A stretch of 6,655 nucleotides of DNA from Candidatus Zipacnadia bacterium (GTDB lineage Bacteria > Armatimonadota > Zipacnadia > Zipacnadales > UBA5352): contig JALGUI010000422.1 of the NCBI GenBank assembly GCA_029820915.1, forward strand, positions 1 to 6,655, written 5' to 3'. A model generated the notes under the pieces. It searched no databases and had not been told where the DNA came from. It worked only from the letters and a program-made list of their open reading frames with translations. The position numbers were made by a program, and so were the translations under genes. Shown piece after piece: positions 1-5,266 of this stretch. Each line of letters opens with the position of its first letter. Position 1 is the first letter of the stretch.

Positions 1-1
1 C

Positions 2-334
2 GCCGCCGACATCGTCGGCGACGACGCGCCGGAGGTCCTCGTCGCTTCGGCGACCGGGTACCTGTATGCCCTCGACGCGGCCGGGGATGAGCTGTGGCGC
101 GACCGGCTCGGCTTCACGGTCAATGACGTGGTCATCGCCGATCTCGACGACGACGCCGGCGTCGAGATCCTCGCCGCCGAGGAGGATGGGCTGCTGCGCA
201 TCTACGCCGGCGATGGCGCCATCCGCAGGACGATCGCAACGCCCGGGGCGGCCCGGCTCGTGTGCGTGCCGGGGGCGGGCGCCGACGGCCCGCTGCTGGT
301 GGCGACGGGGGCCGGCGAGGTGATTGCGTACTGA
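2..334 (+). CDS. C-terminal part of a beta-propeller (FG-GAP/PQQ-like repeat) protein, 5' truncated by window
   Basis: The frame is open from the first full codon at base 2 to a TGA at 332-334, giving 110 residues with no start, so the gene begins upstream of the window. The visible sequence has two to three blade-like repeats: hydrophobic strand, acidic Asp-rich turn, hydrophobic strand, then Gly-rich turn. Examples are 'DDAPEVLVASATGYLYALDAAG' split across one repeat and 'DLDDDAGVEILAAEEDG' in the next. Asp-rich turns followed by 'EVLV' or 'EILA' and 'DG.L...' are typical of FG-GAP/VCBS and PQQ-like propeller repeats, which are usually extracytoplasmic. No catalytic residue or sorting signal is visible in this tail, and the protein simply ends on a final strand (GEVIAY). 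The specific role is unknown. It converges on the prepilin gene downstream, so the two are probably transcribed independently. Confidence 0.75.
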   Translation, partial: AADIVGDDAPEVLVASATGYLYALDAAGDELWRDRLGFTVNDVVIADLDDDAGVEILAAEEDGLLRIYAGDGAIRRTIATPGAARLVCVPGAGADGPLLVATGAGEVIAY

Positions 335-341
335 GCCGGCC

Positions 342-399
342 CGGCGTACGGCACGAGGCCCGCACCGGGGACGGTGCGGGCCTGCCGACCGTACCGCCG
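342..399. terminator. Bidirectional terminator-like hairpin between convergent genes
   Basis: An 11-bp perfect stem (356-366 AGGCCCGCACC with 373-383 GGTGCGGGCCT) extends by a G367-C372 pair to leave a GGGA tetraloop. An outer stem (342-351 CGGCGTACGG with 389-399 CCGTACCGCCG) pairs with a one-base bulge. The structure begins 8 nt after the plus-strand stop (332-334) and 8 nt before the minus-strand stop codon (407-409), so it sits symmetrically between two convergent genes. There is no T tract on either side, so it would be a non-canonical terminator or a 3'-end stabiliser, as is common in GC-rich genomes. Confidence 0.65.
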
Positions 400-406
400 T
401 GTGCGT

Positions 407-1074
407 TCAGCGCCAGTGGCGGGTCGGGGGGATGATTCGCTCGGGGTTGTGCATGCCCGGCAGTGGTGGCTCGAGCGTCTGGTTCCACCTCTGCCACTTG
501 CCGTGGCCGTCGGCGAAGGCGTAGTTGCAGCCCTCGTTGTGCCGGTCCTGCGACAGGTGGCCGGCGAACCAGTTGTGGCCGTCGGCCGCGCGGTACGCGC
601 TCAGGGTGTTCCAGCTCACCCCGTCGCTCGGCCACGGGTGATAGCCATCCCACAGGCCGTCGTCGATGCGCTCGGCTCGGCGATCATGATCGTGTCGGCC
701 CCCCGCTTGAAGTCGGCCTGCGCGATGCCGTGAGCGAAGACGCCGCTGATGGCGTAGTCGGTCCAGGCGTTGCCGTTGTCGGTGCCCATCGACGGGCACT
801 TGAAGATCTGCCGGTTCATCACGTAGGGATACAGGAGCGAGTACCAGCGCCAGTCGTCGGTGGTGTAGACGAAGCGCTCGTCGTAGTCCTGCATGTACAT
901 CATCATCGCCGTGCCCATCTGCTTCATGTTGTTGAGGCAGCTCGTCTGGCGCGCCTTCTCGCGGGCCCTCGCGAACACCGGGAACAGGATCGCCGCCAGG
1001 ATCGCGATGATGGCGATGACGACAAGCAACTCGATGAGCGTGAAGCCGTGTCGTCGGCCGGATGGACTGTGCAT
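407..1074 (-). pseudogene. Type IV prepilin-like protein (N-methylation motif, H-X9-DG C-terminus), frameshifted
   Basis: The N-terminal part is a class III signal peptide: a basic leader MHSPSGRRHG, the prepilin peptidase site G^FTLIE, and a hydrophobic helix to about residue 32. The family-typical 'LFPVFARAREKARQ' segment follows. The frame from 1074 reads well to residue 133 (...DTIMIAE, GAG at 676-678), then goes out of register and stops 19 codons later. The next frame from about 676 continues with family-like sequence: 'ERIDDGLWDGYHPWPSDG', a 'WNTLSAYRAADGHNWFAGH' stretch, and the diagnostic H-X9-DG motif in 'HNEGCNYAFADGHGKW', ending at TGA (complement of 407-409). One missing base near 671-678 reconciles the halves into about 222 residues, the usual size for these pilins. 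No slippery heptamer is visible, so recoding is unlikely; this is either a real inactivating mutation or an assembly error. The product would be a surface or pseudopilin-like protein processed by prepilin peptidase. Confidence 0.85.
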
Positions 1075-1083
1075 GGACAATAG

Positions 1084-1091
1084 CCCTCCTT
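1084..1091 (-). promoter_or_regulatory. Shine-Dalgarno deciding the prepilin start
   Basis: On the minus strand AAGGAGGG lies 9 nt before the ATG at 1074. This supports that start over an in-frame ATG at 1122, which would add 16 residues in front of an already normal prepilin leader. Confidence 0.75.
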
Positions 1092-1133
1092 GACGGGGTA
1101 CGGTCCGGGTGCGCACCAGCACGTATTGCGCCG

Positions 1134-1172
1134 CGCCCGCATGGGAATCGTGTGGTTTCCCCGACGCGGGCG
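1134..1172 (-). other. Hairpin between the lipid kinase and prepilin genes
   Basis: CGCCCGC (1134-1140) pairs with GCGGGCG (1166-1172). Inside it GGGAA (1143-1147) pairs with TTCCC (1157-1161) around a 9-nt loop. It lies 35 nt beyond the lipid kinase stop and about 60 nt before the prepilin start, both on the minus strand. It could end the upstream transcript or shape the prepilin 5' leader. It has no T tract. I see no convincing sigma-70 promoter for the prepilin gene in 1075-1206. Confidence 0.4.
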
Positions 1173-1206
1173 TGCGGTCACTCGGTGTTGATAACGGCAG
1201 GCGGCC

Positions 1207-2154
1207 TCACGCGGTTCCCGAACCGAAGTGCAGGCCCCGGATTCGCAGCGCCTTGTGCCTGCACTCGAAGTCGATCTCGCTCCTCGTGCCGACGGCCTGA
1301 CCGTCCAGGTGGACCTCCGCCTCGCCCTCGACGGAGAGGCGGTAATGCGGGCCGGCGTGCCAGAAGACCGTCGAGCCGTCTGGCTCCGCCGCCCTCTGCC
1401 GCGACAGCCACTGCCAGAGCACGCGGAAGTCCGGCTTCTCCGGGATGATGGTGACGTGCAGGTTCCCGTCGGTCGGCGCGGCGCGGTCAACGCCGGGCAC
1501 CTTGAGCGCCACGCCGATGGGCAGGTTCGTGATGACCGCGCCCAGCATCAGGCCCTCGTAGAGGACCTCGCCGTCGGCCGTCAGCTCTACGGCCATCGGC
1601 TCGGCACTCTGGGCGGCTTTGACGCCCGCGACGACGTAGGCGAGGCTGCCCAGCCCGCTCTTGTCGTCCTCGGTGAGCCGCGCCGCCAGGGCCTCGATGC
1701 CGACCCCGGCGCGGACGGTGAACAGCTCGCAGTCGCAGGCCCCGACGTCGATGGCGCGCACCGGCCGGTGCAACATCCACCGGGCGCGCTCGACCGGGTC
1801 GTCACCGGCAGGCCCGGTGACCTCCACCAGGCGATTGCTCGTGCCGCCCGGGAGCGGCCCCAGCACCGCCCCCGCTTCAACGATGGGCGCGAGGCACTCC
1901 TGGATCGTGCCATCCCCGCCGAGCACCCATATCTCGGAGAACCCCGCGCGCAGTGCCGCGTCCACCGCCGGCCGGGCGCCGCCGTCGCGCGTGGTCTCGA
2001 AGGCCGCGATCCACACGCCGCGCTCGCGCAGCAGGCGCGCGATCTCCAGGTACAGCCAGTCGCCGCCGCCGCCCCCGGACGACGGGTTGACCACGAAGGC
2101 GACCGAATCGATGCTGACGTCGCCGATGTCGCCGGACATGGCACCTGCCCTCAC
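1207..2154 (-). CDS. Diacylglycerol kinase catalytic-domain (lipid kinase) family protein
   Basis: This 315-residue protein has the layout of the DAGK/YegS/sphingosine-kinase-like family. These cytosolic enzymes use ATP to phosphorylate a hydroxyl on a lipid such as diacylglycerol. Visible motifs are VNPSSGGG (22-29) at the end of the first strand, the nucleotide-binding GGDGT (79-83) and LPGGTSN (101-107), which takes the place of the usual 'PLGTxNDFA' loop. The C-terminal half is the expected beta-rich domain ('DGNLHVTIIPEKPDF', 'VHLDGQAVG', ending 'IRGLHFGSGTA'). Length matches the family (about 290-330). The chosen start is GTG at 2154, preceded by AGGGAG with 5-nt spacing; an in-frame ATG at 2139 (weak GCAGG ahead) is an alternative that removes five residues. 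Substrate cannot be told from sequence. It is divergent from the uronate-isomerase-like gene, and its link to either neighbour is unclear. Confidence 0.88.
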   Translation of the reverse strand: MRAGAMSGDIGDVSIDSVAFVVNPSSGGGGGDWLYLEIARLLRERGVWIAAFETTRDGGARPAVDAALRAGFSEIWVLGGDGTIQECLAPIVEAGAVLGPLPGGTSNRLVEVTGPAGDDPVERARWMLHRPVRAIDVGACDCELFTVRAGVGIEALAARLTEDDKSGLGSLAYVVAGVKAAQSAEPMAVELTADGEVLYEGLMLGAVITNLPIGVALKVPGVDRAAPTDGNLHVTIIPEKPDFRVLWQWLSRQRAAEPDGSTVFWHAGPHYRLSVEGEAEVHLDGQAVGTRSEIDFECRHKALRIRGLHFGSGTA

Positions 2155-2275
2155 AGCATCTCCCTATCTTAGTGTTCGACGGCACGGACACGGGTCCTCC
2201 ACCGCCGGTCGGGAGGTGCACAGACCGCTCAGGTCAAAGTATGGCGCAGAGCGTGGACCGCCCATGGAGAGAGTG
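2155..2275. promoter_or_regulatory. Divergent intergenic region, promoters not clearly resolved
   Basis: This 121-bp gap separates the divergent lipid kinase and uronate-isomerase-like genes and must contain or adjoin promoters for both. On the plus strand the best candidate is weak: TGCACA (2217-2222), a 17-nt spacer, then TATGGC (2240-2245). On the minus strand TAAGAT (complement of 2166-2171) resembles a -10, but its start point would fall downstream of the AGGGAG ribosome-binding site of the GTG at 2154, so it fits that start poorly. No clear operator palindrome was seen. Confidence 0.3.
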
Positions 2276-3556
2276 ATGACCGTGGCCGATACCCGGAACG
2301 CGCCGGTGCTCAGCGGACCCGCTGAGATCGCCAACGCCGTCGAACGCATCTGCCGGACGATTCGCCTGCCCGTTGACGTGCACACGCACCTGTACTCCGC
2401 CCGCTTCGGCGACCTGCTGCTGTGGGGCTTCGACGAGCTGGTGACCTACCACTACCTGATCGCCGAGGTCGCGCGCACCAACCGCTCGGTCAGCCCCGCC
2501 CAGTTCTACGCGATGACCAAGCGCGAGCAGGCCGACCACATCTGGCAGAGCCTGTTCATCGACGAGAGCCCGATCTCAGAGGCGCGCCGCGGGGTGCTGA
2601 CCTGCCTGAAGGCGTACGGGCTGGACGTGGCGGGGCGCAACATCGAGGAGTACCGCGAGTTCTTCGCCGCCACCACCGTCGAGGAGCACATCGACCGCGT
2701 CTTCGAGGTGGCGAACTGCGAGCGGGTCGTCATGACCAACGATCCCTTCGACGACGCCGAGCGCGCGATCTGGCTCGAACAGGGCGCCGAGACCGACGAG
2801 CGCTTCCTGACCGCGCTGCGCATCGATCCGCTGCTTGTGACCTGGCACGACGCCCAGCCGCGCCTGGCCGAGTGGGGCTACGACGTGGCCCCGGACCTGT
2901 CAGGGGACACGCTGGGCGAGGTGCGCCGCTTCCTCATGGACTGGGCGGCGCGGCTCGACCCGGTCTACATGGCGGCGTCGCTGGGCTTCAACTTCGCCTA
3001 CCCCAACGATCACCCCAGCACGCCGATCCTCAACGAGGCGATCATCCCGGCCTGCACGGAGCTGGGCATCCCCTTCTCGCCCATGATGGGCGTCAAGCGC
3101 CGGGTCAGCCCGGCGCTGCGGCTGGCCGGCGACTCGGTGGGCAAGTGCGACATCGGGACCGTCGAGCGGCTGTGTGAGCAGAACCCGGAGTGCGACTTCC
3201 TCGTGACGCTGCTGTCGCGCGAGAACCAGCACGAGCTGTGCGTGGCGGCGCGCAAGTTCCCGAACCTGATGCCCTTCGGCTGCTGGTGGTTCCTCAACGA
3301 CCCGAGCATCATCGACGAGATCACGCGCGAGCGGGTGGAGCTGCTGGGGCTGAGCTTCGTGGCCCAGCACTCCGACTGCCGGGTGCTCGACCAGCTCGTC
3401 TACAAGTGGCTGCACTCGCGCGAGTCGATCCGCAAGGTGCTGACCGACAAGTATCTGGACCTGGCGGCGACGGGCTGGCCGCTGACCGAGGCGCGGATCG
3501 AGGCGGACGTGCGGGGGCTGCTGGGCGGCAACTTCCTGGACTGGATCGGGCGGTAG
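2276..3556 (+). CDS. Uronate isomerase-like (UxaC-related) amidohydrolase-superfamily protein
   Basis: The 426-residue product resembles the uronate (glucuronate/galacturonate) isomerase branch of the amidohydrolase TIM-barrel superfamily. UxaC interconverts hexuronates and their keto forms in the cytoplasm. Near the N-terminus is the strand-1 metal motif D-x-H-x-H ('VDVHTHLY', His36 and His38). Near the C-terminus 'SDCR' (Asp367) sits where UxaC has its 'TDSR' Asp, followed by a helix 'YKWLHSRESIRKVL' and the closing 'GGNFLDWIGR'. A further block 'FPNLMPFGCWWFLNDP' is well-formed but not a motif I can assign to a residue role. Length is slightly below UxaC (about 470), so it may be a divergent paralogue with a different substrate. 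The start chosen is ATG 2276, with GGAGAG (2266-2271) just ahead; ATG 2264 in the same frame is possible but has no ribosome-binding site. The last 64 coding bases, including the stop, are part of an exact tandem duplication. Confidence 0.75.
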   Translation: MTVADTRNAPVLSGPAEIANAVERICRTIRLPVDVHTHLYSARFGDLLLWGFDELVTYHYLIAEVARTNRSVSPAQFYAMTKREQADHIWQSLFIDESPISEARRGVLTCLKAYGLDVAGRNIEEYREFFAATTVEEHIDRVFEVANCERVVMTNDPFDDAERAIWLEQGAETDERFLTALRIDPLLVTWHDAQPRLAEWGYDVAPDLSGDTLGEVRRFLMDWAARLDPVYMAASLGFNFAYPNDHPSTPILNEAIIPACTELGIPFSPMMGVKRRVSPALRLAGDSVGKCDIGTVERLCEQNPECDFLVTLLSRENQHELCVAARKFPNLMPFGCWWFLNDPSIIDEITRERVELLGLSFVAQHSDCRVLDQLVYKWLHSRESIRKVLTDKYLDLAATGWPLTEARIEADVRGLLGGNFLDWIGR

Positions 3557-3622
3557 GGCGGATCGAGGCGGACGTGCGGGGGCTGCTGGGCGGCAACTTC
3601 CTGGACTGGATCGGGCGGTAGG
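3493..3622 (+). repeat. Exact 65-bp tandem duplication of the 3' end of the uronate-isomerase-like gene
   Basis: Bases 3493-3557 are repeated without a mismatch at 3558-3622. The identity breaks immediately on both sides (3492 C versus 3557 G; 3558 G versus 3623 T). The unit encodes the C-terminal 20 residues plus the stop codon, so the first copy already ends the protein and the second lies untranslated behind it. The 65-bp period is not a multiple of three. Perfect identity of an untranslated copy implies a recent event, or an assembly or read-joining artefact. Confidence 0.97.
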
Positions 3623-3634
3623 TTCGGCCGAACT

Positions 3635-3654
3635 CGCTTTCGCCCACGGAAGCG
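3635..3654 (+). terminator. Hairpin downstream of the uronate-isomerase-like gene
   Basis: CGCTTTCG (3635-3642), loop CCCA, CGGAAGCG (3647-3654) forms an 8-bp stem with one T-G wobble. Just before it is a 10-bp perfect palindrome, TTCGGCCGAA (3623-3632), starting at the first base after the tandem duplication. There is no T tract. It is the most likely 3' end structure for the upstream gene, before the promoter at 3689. Confidence 0.4.
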
Positions 3655-3688
3655 CACAGCTCAGAGCGGCGGGCGCGGCGGGGGGAGT

Positions 3689-3716
3689 TTGACAGGCGGC
3701 GTGGTCTGTCTATACT
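3689..3716 (+). promoter_or_regulatory. Near-consensus sigma-70 promoter of the HTH/RelE operon
   Basis: TTGACA (3689-3694), a 16-nt spacer, and TATACT (3711-3716) match the vegetative consensus at 11 of 12 positions. This is striking in such GC-rich DNA. The expected start point is about 3723-3724, giving a leader of about 30 nt with GGAGG at 3744-3748 before the ATG at 3755. Confidence 0.85.
3691..3710 (+). promoter_or_regulatory. Candidate operator: inverted repeat within the promoter spacer
   Basis: GACAG (3691-3695) and CTGTC (3706-3710) are perfect inverted half-sites separated by 10 bases. They overlap the -35 and abut the -10. A smaller inverted repeat, ATAC-TG-GTAT (3712-3721), covers the -10. 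Toxin-antitoxin operons are usually repressed by their antitoxin at such sites, so binding by the downstream HTH protein is a reasonable inference. Five-base arms could also occur by chance. Confidence 0.45.
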
Positions 3717-3754
3717 GGTATTAGATGGTTTTTGGTGGTGCGTGGAGGTGTATG

Positions 3755-4033
3755 ATGGCAGCGCGAGACATACTGGACGTGAGCCAGTGCGCGGAGCTGC
3801 TCGGATTCTCTGAGGAGCACGTTCGCGTACTGGCACGGGAGGAGAAGGTGCCTGCCGCGAAGATTGGTGGGCGGTGGCGCTTCTCGCGGCGCCAGGTAGT
3901 CGAGTGGCTGGAGGACCTGGCGATCCCCGAGGACCTGGTTGAGGAGCAGTTGGCGTACGAAGCGGAGCAGCGGCTGGCCAACAGCGAGGGACGACGCCCC
4001 TTTGAGGAAGTAGCCGCGGAACTTGGCCTGTGA
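3755..4033 (+). CDS. Excisionase/MerR-type HTH protein with antitoxin-like tail (putative antitoxin)
   Basis: The 92-residue protein has a single helix-turn-helix domain of the excisionase (HTH_17) kind. Recognition features are 'CAELLGFSEEHVRVLAREEKVPAAKIGGRWRF' split over residues 12-43, followed by 'SRRQVVEW' (44-51). The family signature is a first helix, a second helix, then a wing 'PAAKIGGRWRFSR'. After residue 58 comes an acidic helical tail ending 'FEEVAAELGL', which resembles the toxin-wrapping C-termini of RelB/Phd-type antitoxins. It overlaps the RelE-like gene by 4 bp (GTGA), the classic antitoxin-first arrangement. I chose ATG 3755, 6 nt after GGAGG (3744-3748). ATG 3752 is adjacent, and ATG 3725 lies 8 nt past the -10, so a leaderless longer form (10 extra residues) is conceivable. 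Likely roles are neutralising the toxin and repressing the promoter at 3689; both are inferred. Confidence 0.82.
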   Translation: MAARDILDVSQCAELLGFSEEHVRVLAREEKVPAAKIGGRWRFSRRQVVEWLEDLAIPEDLVEEQLAYEAEQRLANSEGRRPFEEVAAELGL

Positions 4034-4314
4034 GCTACGAACTCTGGATCGAGAACGCCGCGAAGCGCGACCTCGAAGGCCTCGATGCTCGCGAGCAAGC
4101 CCGTGTGGCTGAGCGCATTCGACGCTTGCCCGCAAACCCTTTCGGGCCAGGAACGAAGGCGCTTGGGGGCACACTACGGGGACTGCGCCGCCTCCGCGTG
4201 GGCAGGCTCCGCGTCTGCTACGAGGTCGATGTGAGTTCGCGGACCGTCACGGTCGTGCAAGTCGGCCACCGCCGAGAGGTGTATGAGCGTCTGCGGAGAC
4301 GGAAGGGCTGGTAG
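4030..4314 (+). CDS. RelE/ParE-family type II toxin
   Basis: The 94-residue protein follows the RelE/ParE fold pattern throughout: strand 'YELWIENAAKRDLEGL' (3-18), helix 'REQARVAERIRRLPANPF' (21-38), then 'LGGTLRGLRRLRVGRLRVCYEV' split over 45-66, and the C-terminal 'VTVVQVGHRREVYER' (73-87). The 'RLRVGRLRVCYEV' and 'VGHRREVY' blocks (Arg54, Arg59, Arg61, His80, Arg81, Tyr85) are the family's most recognisable parts. RelE members cut mRNA in the ribosome and ParE members poison gyrase; the sequence does not decide between them. Start is GTG 4030, overlapping the upstream stop as GTGA, consistent with translational coupling to the HTH protein. No frameshift or truncation is visible, so it looks functional. 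Confidence 0.9.
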   Translation: MSYELWIENAAKRDLEGLDAREQARVAERIRRLPANPFGPGTKALGGTLRGLRRLRVGRLRVCYEVDVSSRTVTVVQVGHRREVYERLRRRKGW

Positions 4315-4346
4315 GACGCATCAACGGGGGAAACCGGAGGTGCAGG

Positions 4347-4568
4347 ATGGCCGAGAGAGAGATCATGGATACCTGGGGCTGCGCGGAGCTACTCGGGATA
4401 TCCGAGGAGCGCGTGCGGGCATTGGCGCGCGAGGAGAAGCTGCCCGCCGCCAAGATCGGCGGCCGCTGGCGCTACTCCCGGCGACAGGTCCTCGAGTGGG
4501 CGAAGCTGTTTGCGATTCCGCGCGAGTGGATACCGCCGAATGCCCTTGCTCATGAAGCCAATCGCTGA
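4347..4568 (+). CDS. Second excisionase/MerR-type HTH protein (paralogue of the 3755 gene)
   Basis: The 73-residue protein aligns without gaps to the first 58 residues of the 3755 product at 42 of 58 identities (72%), including an identical 'PAAKIGGRWR' and 'SRRQV'. After that the two diverge: this copy has a short, proline-containing end ('REWIPPNALAHEANR') and lacks the acidic 'FEEVAAELGL' tail. It therefore keeps the DNA-binding part but probably not the toxin-binding part. Start is ATG 4347, 6 nt after GGAGG (4336-4340). It begins 32 nt after the toxin stop, probably in the same transcript. It has no dedicated toxin behind it; the next gene is the nucleotidyltransferase. It may be a duplicate regulator binding the same operator, or an antitoxin for the downstream module; neither is shown. 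Confidence 0.82.
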   Translation: MAEREIMDTWGCAELLGISEERVRALAREEKLPAAKIGGRWRYSRRQVLEWAKLFAIPREWIPPNALAHEANR

Positions 4569-4571
4569 CAC

Positions 4572-4629
4572 GATTTGCGCAGTATACTATGTGAATCGCA
4601 TCGCTTTCTGCGTGATTTGCGGATATACT
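4572..4629 (+). promoter_or_regulatory. Two direct copies of GATTTGCG...TATACT ahead of the nucleotidyltransferase gene
   Basis: GATTTGCGCAGTATACT (4572-4588) and GATTTGCGGATATACT (4614-4629) are direct repeats 42 bp apart, differing by one indel and one substitution or so. Each ends in TATACT, the same -10 hexamer as the promoter at 3711. Neither has a good -35 at 16-18 bp. The second TATACT would start transcription at about 4636-4637, exactly at the GTG of the next gene. They may be tandem promoters, a repeated operator, or both. Confidence 0.5.
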
Positions 4630-4636
4630 GCCTCTG

Positions 4637-5266
4637 GTGATTGCGATGGCGGCACAGGGGACGACCTGGGGCGAGCGGGCGCTGACGGAGCTGTTCGGCT
4701 CGGAGGTGCGCGCGGCGGTGCTGTCGCACATCTGCGCGCATCCGGACAAGCTGATCGTGGGCGCGAAGCTGGCGCGCGAGTTGGGCCTGTCGCCCAGTGC
4801 GGTGGGCGTGGAGCTGGCGCGGCTGGAACGACTCGGGATGCTGGAGGCGCAGGAGCCCATCGGAGCCGCCAAGCCCTACCGGGTGAACGAGCGGTTCCCG
4901 CTCCTGCGCGGGCTGCAGTCGGTCTGCCTGTACGCGACCGGCGTCGTGGCGGTGCTGCGCGAGCTGTTCGCGGACGCCGACGGCGTCGAGGTCGCGGCGA
5001 TCTTCGGCTCCCTCGCCTGCGGCGACGACCGGCCGGAGAGCGATGTCGATGTGCTGGTGGTGGGCGAAGTAGCCGGCGTCGAGTTGGCGCGTCTCGCGCG
5101 GGAAGCACGCCTGCGCACCGGACGCGAGGTCATGACCGCGCACTACCCGGCCGCGGAGTTCGCGAGCGAGGCCGCCGACACCGGCGCGTTCTTGGATCGC
5201 GTGCTCTCCGACCGACTGATCTTCGTCAAAGGGGACCGCGATGAGCTACGACGACTTGCTGGTTAG
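4637..5266 (+). CDS. Winged-helix DNA-binding domain fused to a minimal nucleotidyltransferase (MNT)
   Basis: The 209-residue protein has an N-terminal winged helix (about 20-90; 'LARELGLSPSAVGVELARLERLGMLE' split, then a wing leading to 'AKPYRVNERFPLLRGL'). A Pol-beta-type minimal nucleotidyltransferase domain (about 118-209) follows. The catalytic signature is exact: Gly124-Ser125, ten residues, Asp136-x-Asp138 (GSX10DXD, in 'FGSLACGDDRPESDVDVLV'). The end 'FLDRVLSDRLIFVKGD..ELRRLAG' is typical of the wHTH-MNT family, whose genes usually precede a HEPN-domain gene. In MntA/HepT-type pairs the MNT modifies and inactivates the HEPN RNase using ATP. There is no clear ribosome-binding site; GTG 4637 coincides with the predicted transcription start from TATACT at 4624-4629, so a leaderless message is likely, with ATG 4646 as the alternative. 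The partner gene appears lost. Confidence 0.85.
   Translation: MIAMAAQGTTWGERALTELFGSEVRAAVLSHICAHPDKLIVGAKLARELGLSPSAVGVELARLERLGMLEAQEPIGAAKPYRVNERFPLLRGLQSVCLYATGVVAVLRELFADADGVEVAAIFGSLACGDDRPESDVDVLVVGEVAGVELARLAREARLRTGREVMTAHYPAAEFASEAADTGAFLDRVLSDRLIFVKGDRDELRRLAG

Noticed and set aside
1228..2172. Long plus-strand open frame of 314 codons opposite the lipid kinase
   Set aside because: It is the antisense shadow of a GC-rich gene; the minus strand shows clear GGDGT and PGGTSN motifs, while this frame has no recognisable domain and is rich in Arg, Ala and Gly.
1661..2275. Upstream extension of the uronate-isomerase-like frame to an ATG at 1661
   Set aside because: The extension runs antisense through the lipid kinase gene and is low-information; the protein's family-like sequence begins near 2276, where a ribosome-binding site lies.
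3557..3622. Second copy of the 65-bp repeat as an extended C-terminus
   Set aside because: The first copy already contains the in-frame TAG at 3554-3556, and the second copy is in another frame relative to the gene, so it is not translated as part of it.
3493..3622. CRISPR or other repeat array
   Set aside because: There are only two adjacent copies without spacers, and the unit is coding sequence, so it is a simple tandem duplication.
3755..4568. Prophage or integrative element, suggested by two excisionase-like HTH proteins
   Set aside because: No integrase, attachment-site repeat or phage gene is visible; this HTH type is also common in toxin-antitoxin and regulatory proteins.
4363..5143. 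Long minus-strand open frames opposite the HTH and MNT genes
   Set aside because: They are antisense shadows with biased Arg/Ala/Ser composition, no ribosome-binding site and no motif, whereas the plus strand carries intact HTH and GSX10DXD motifs.
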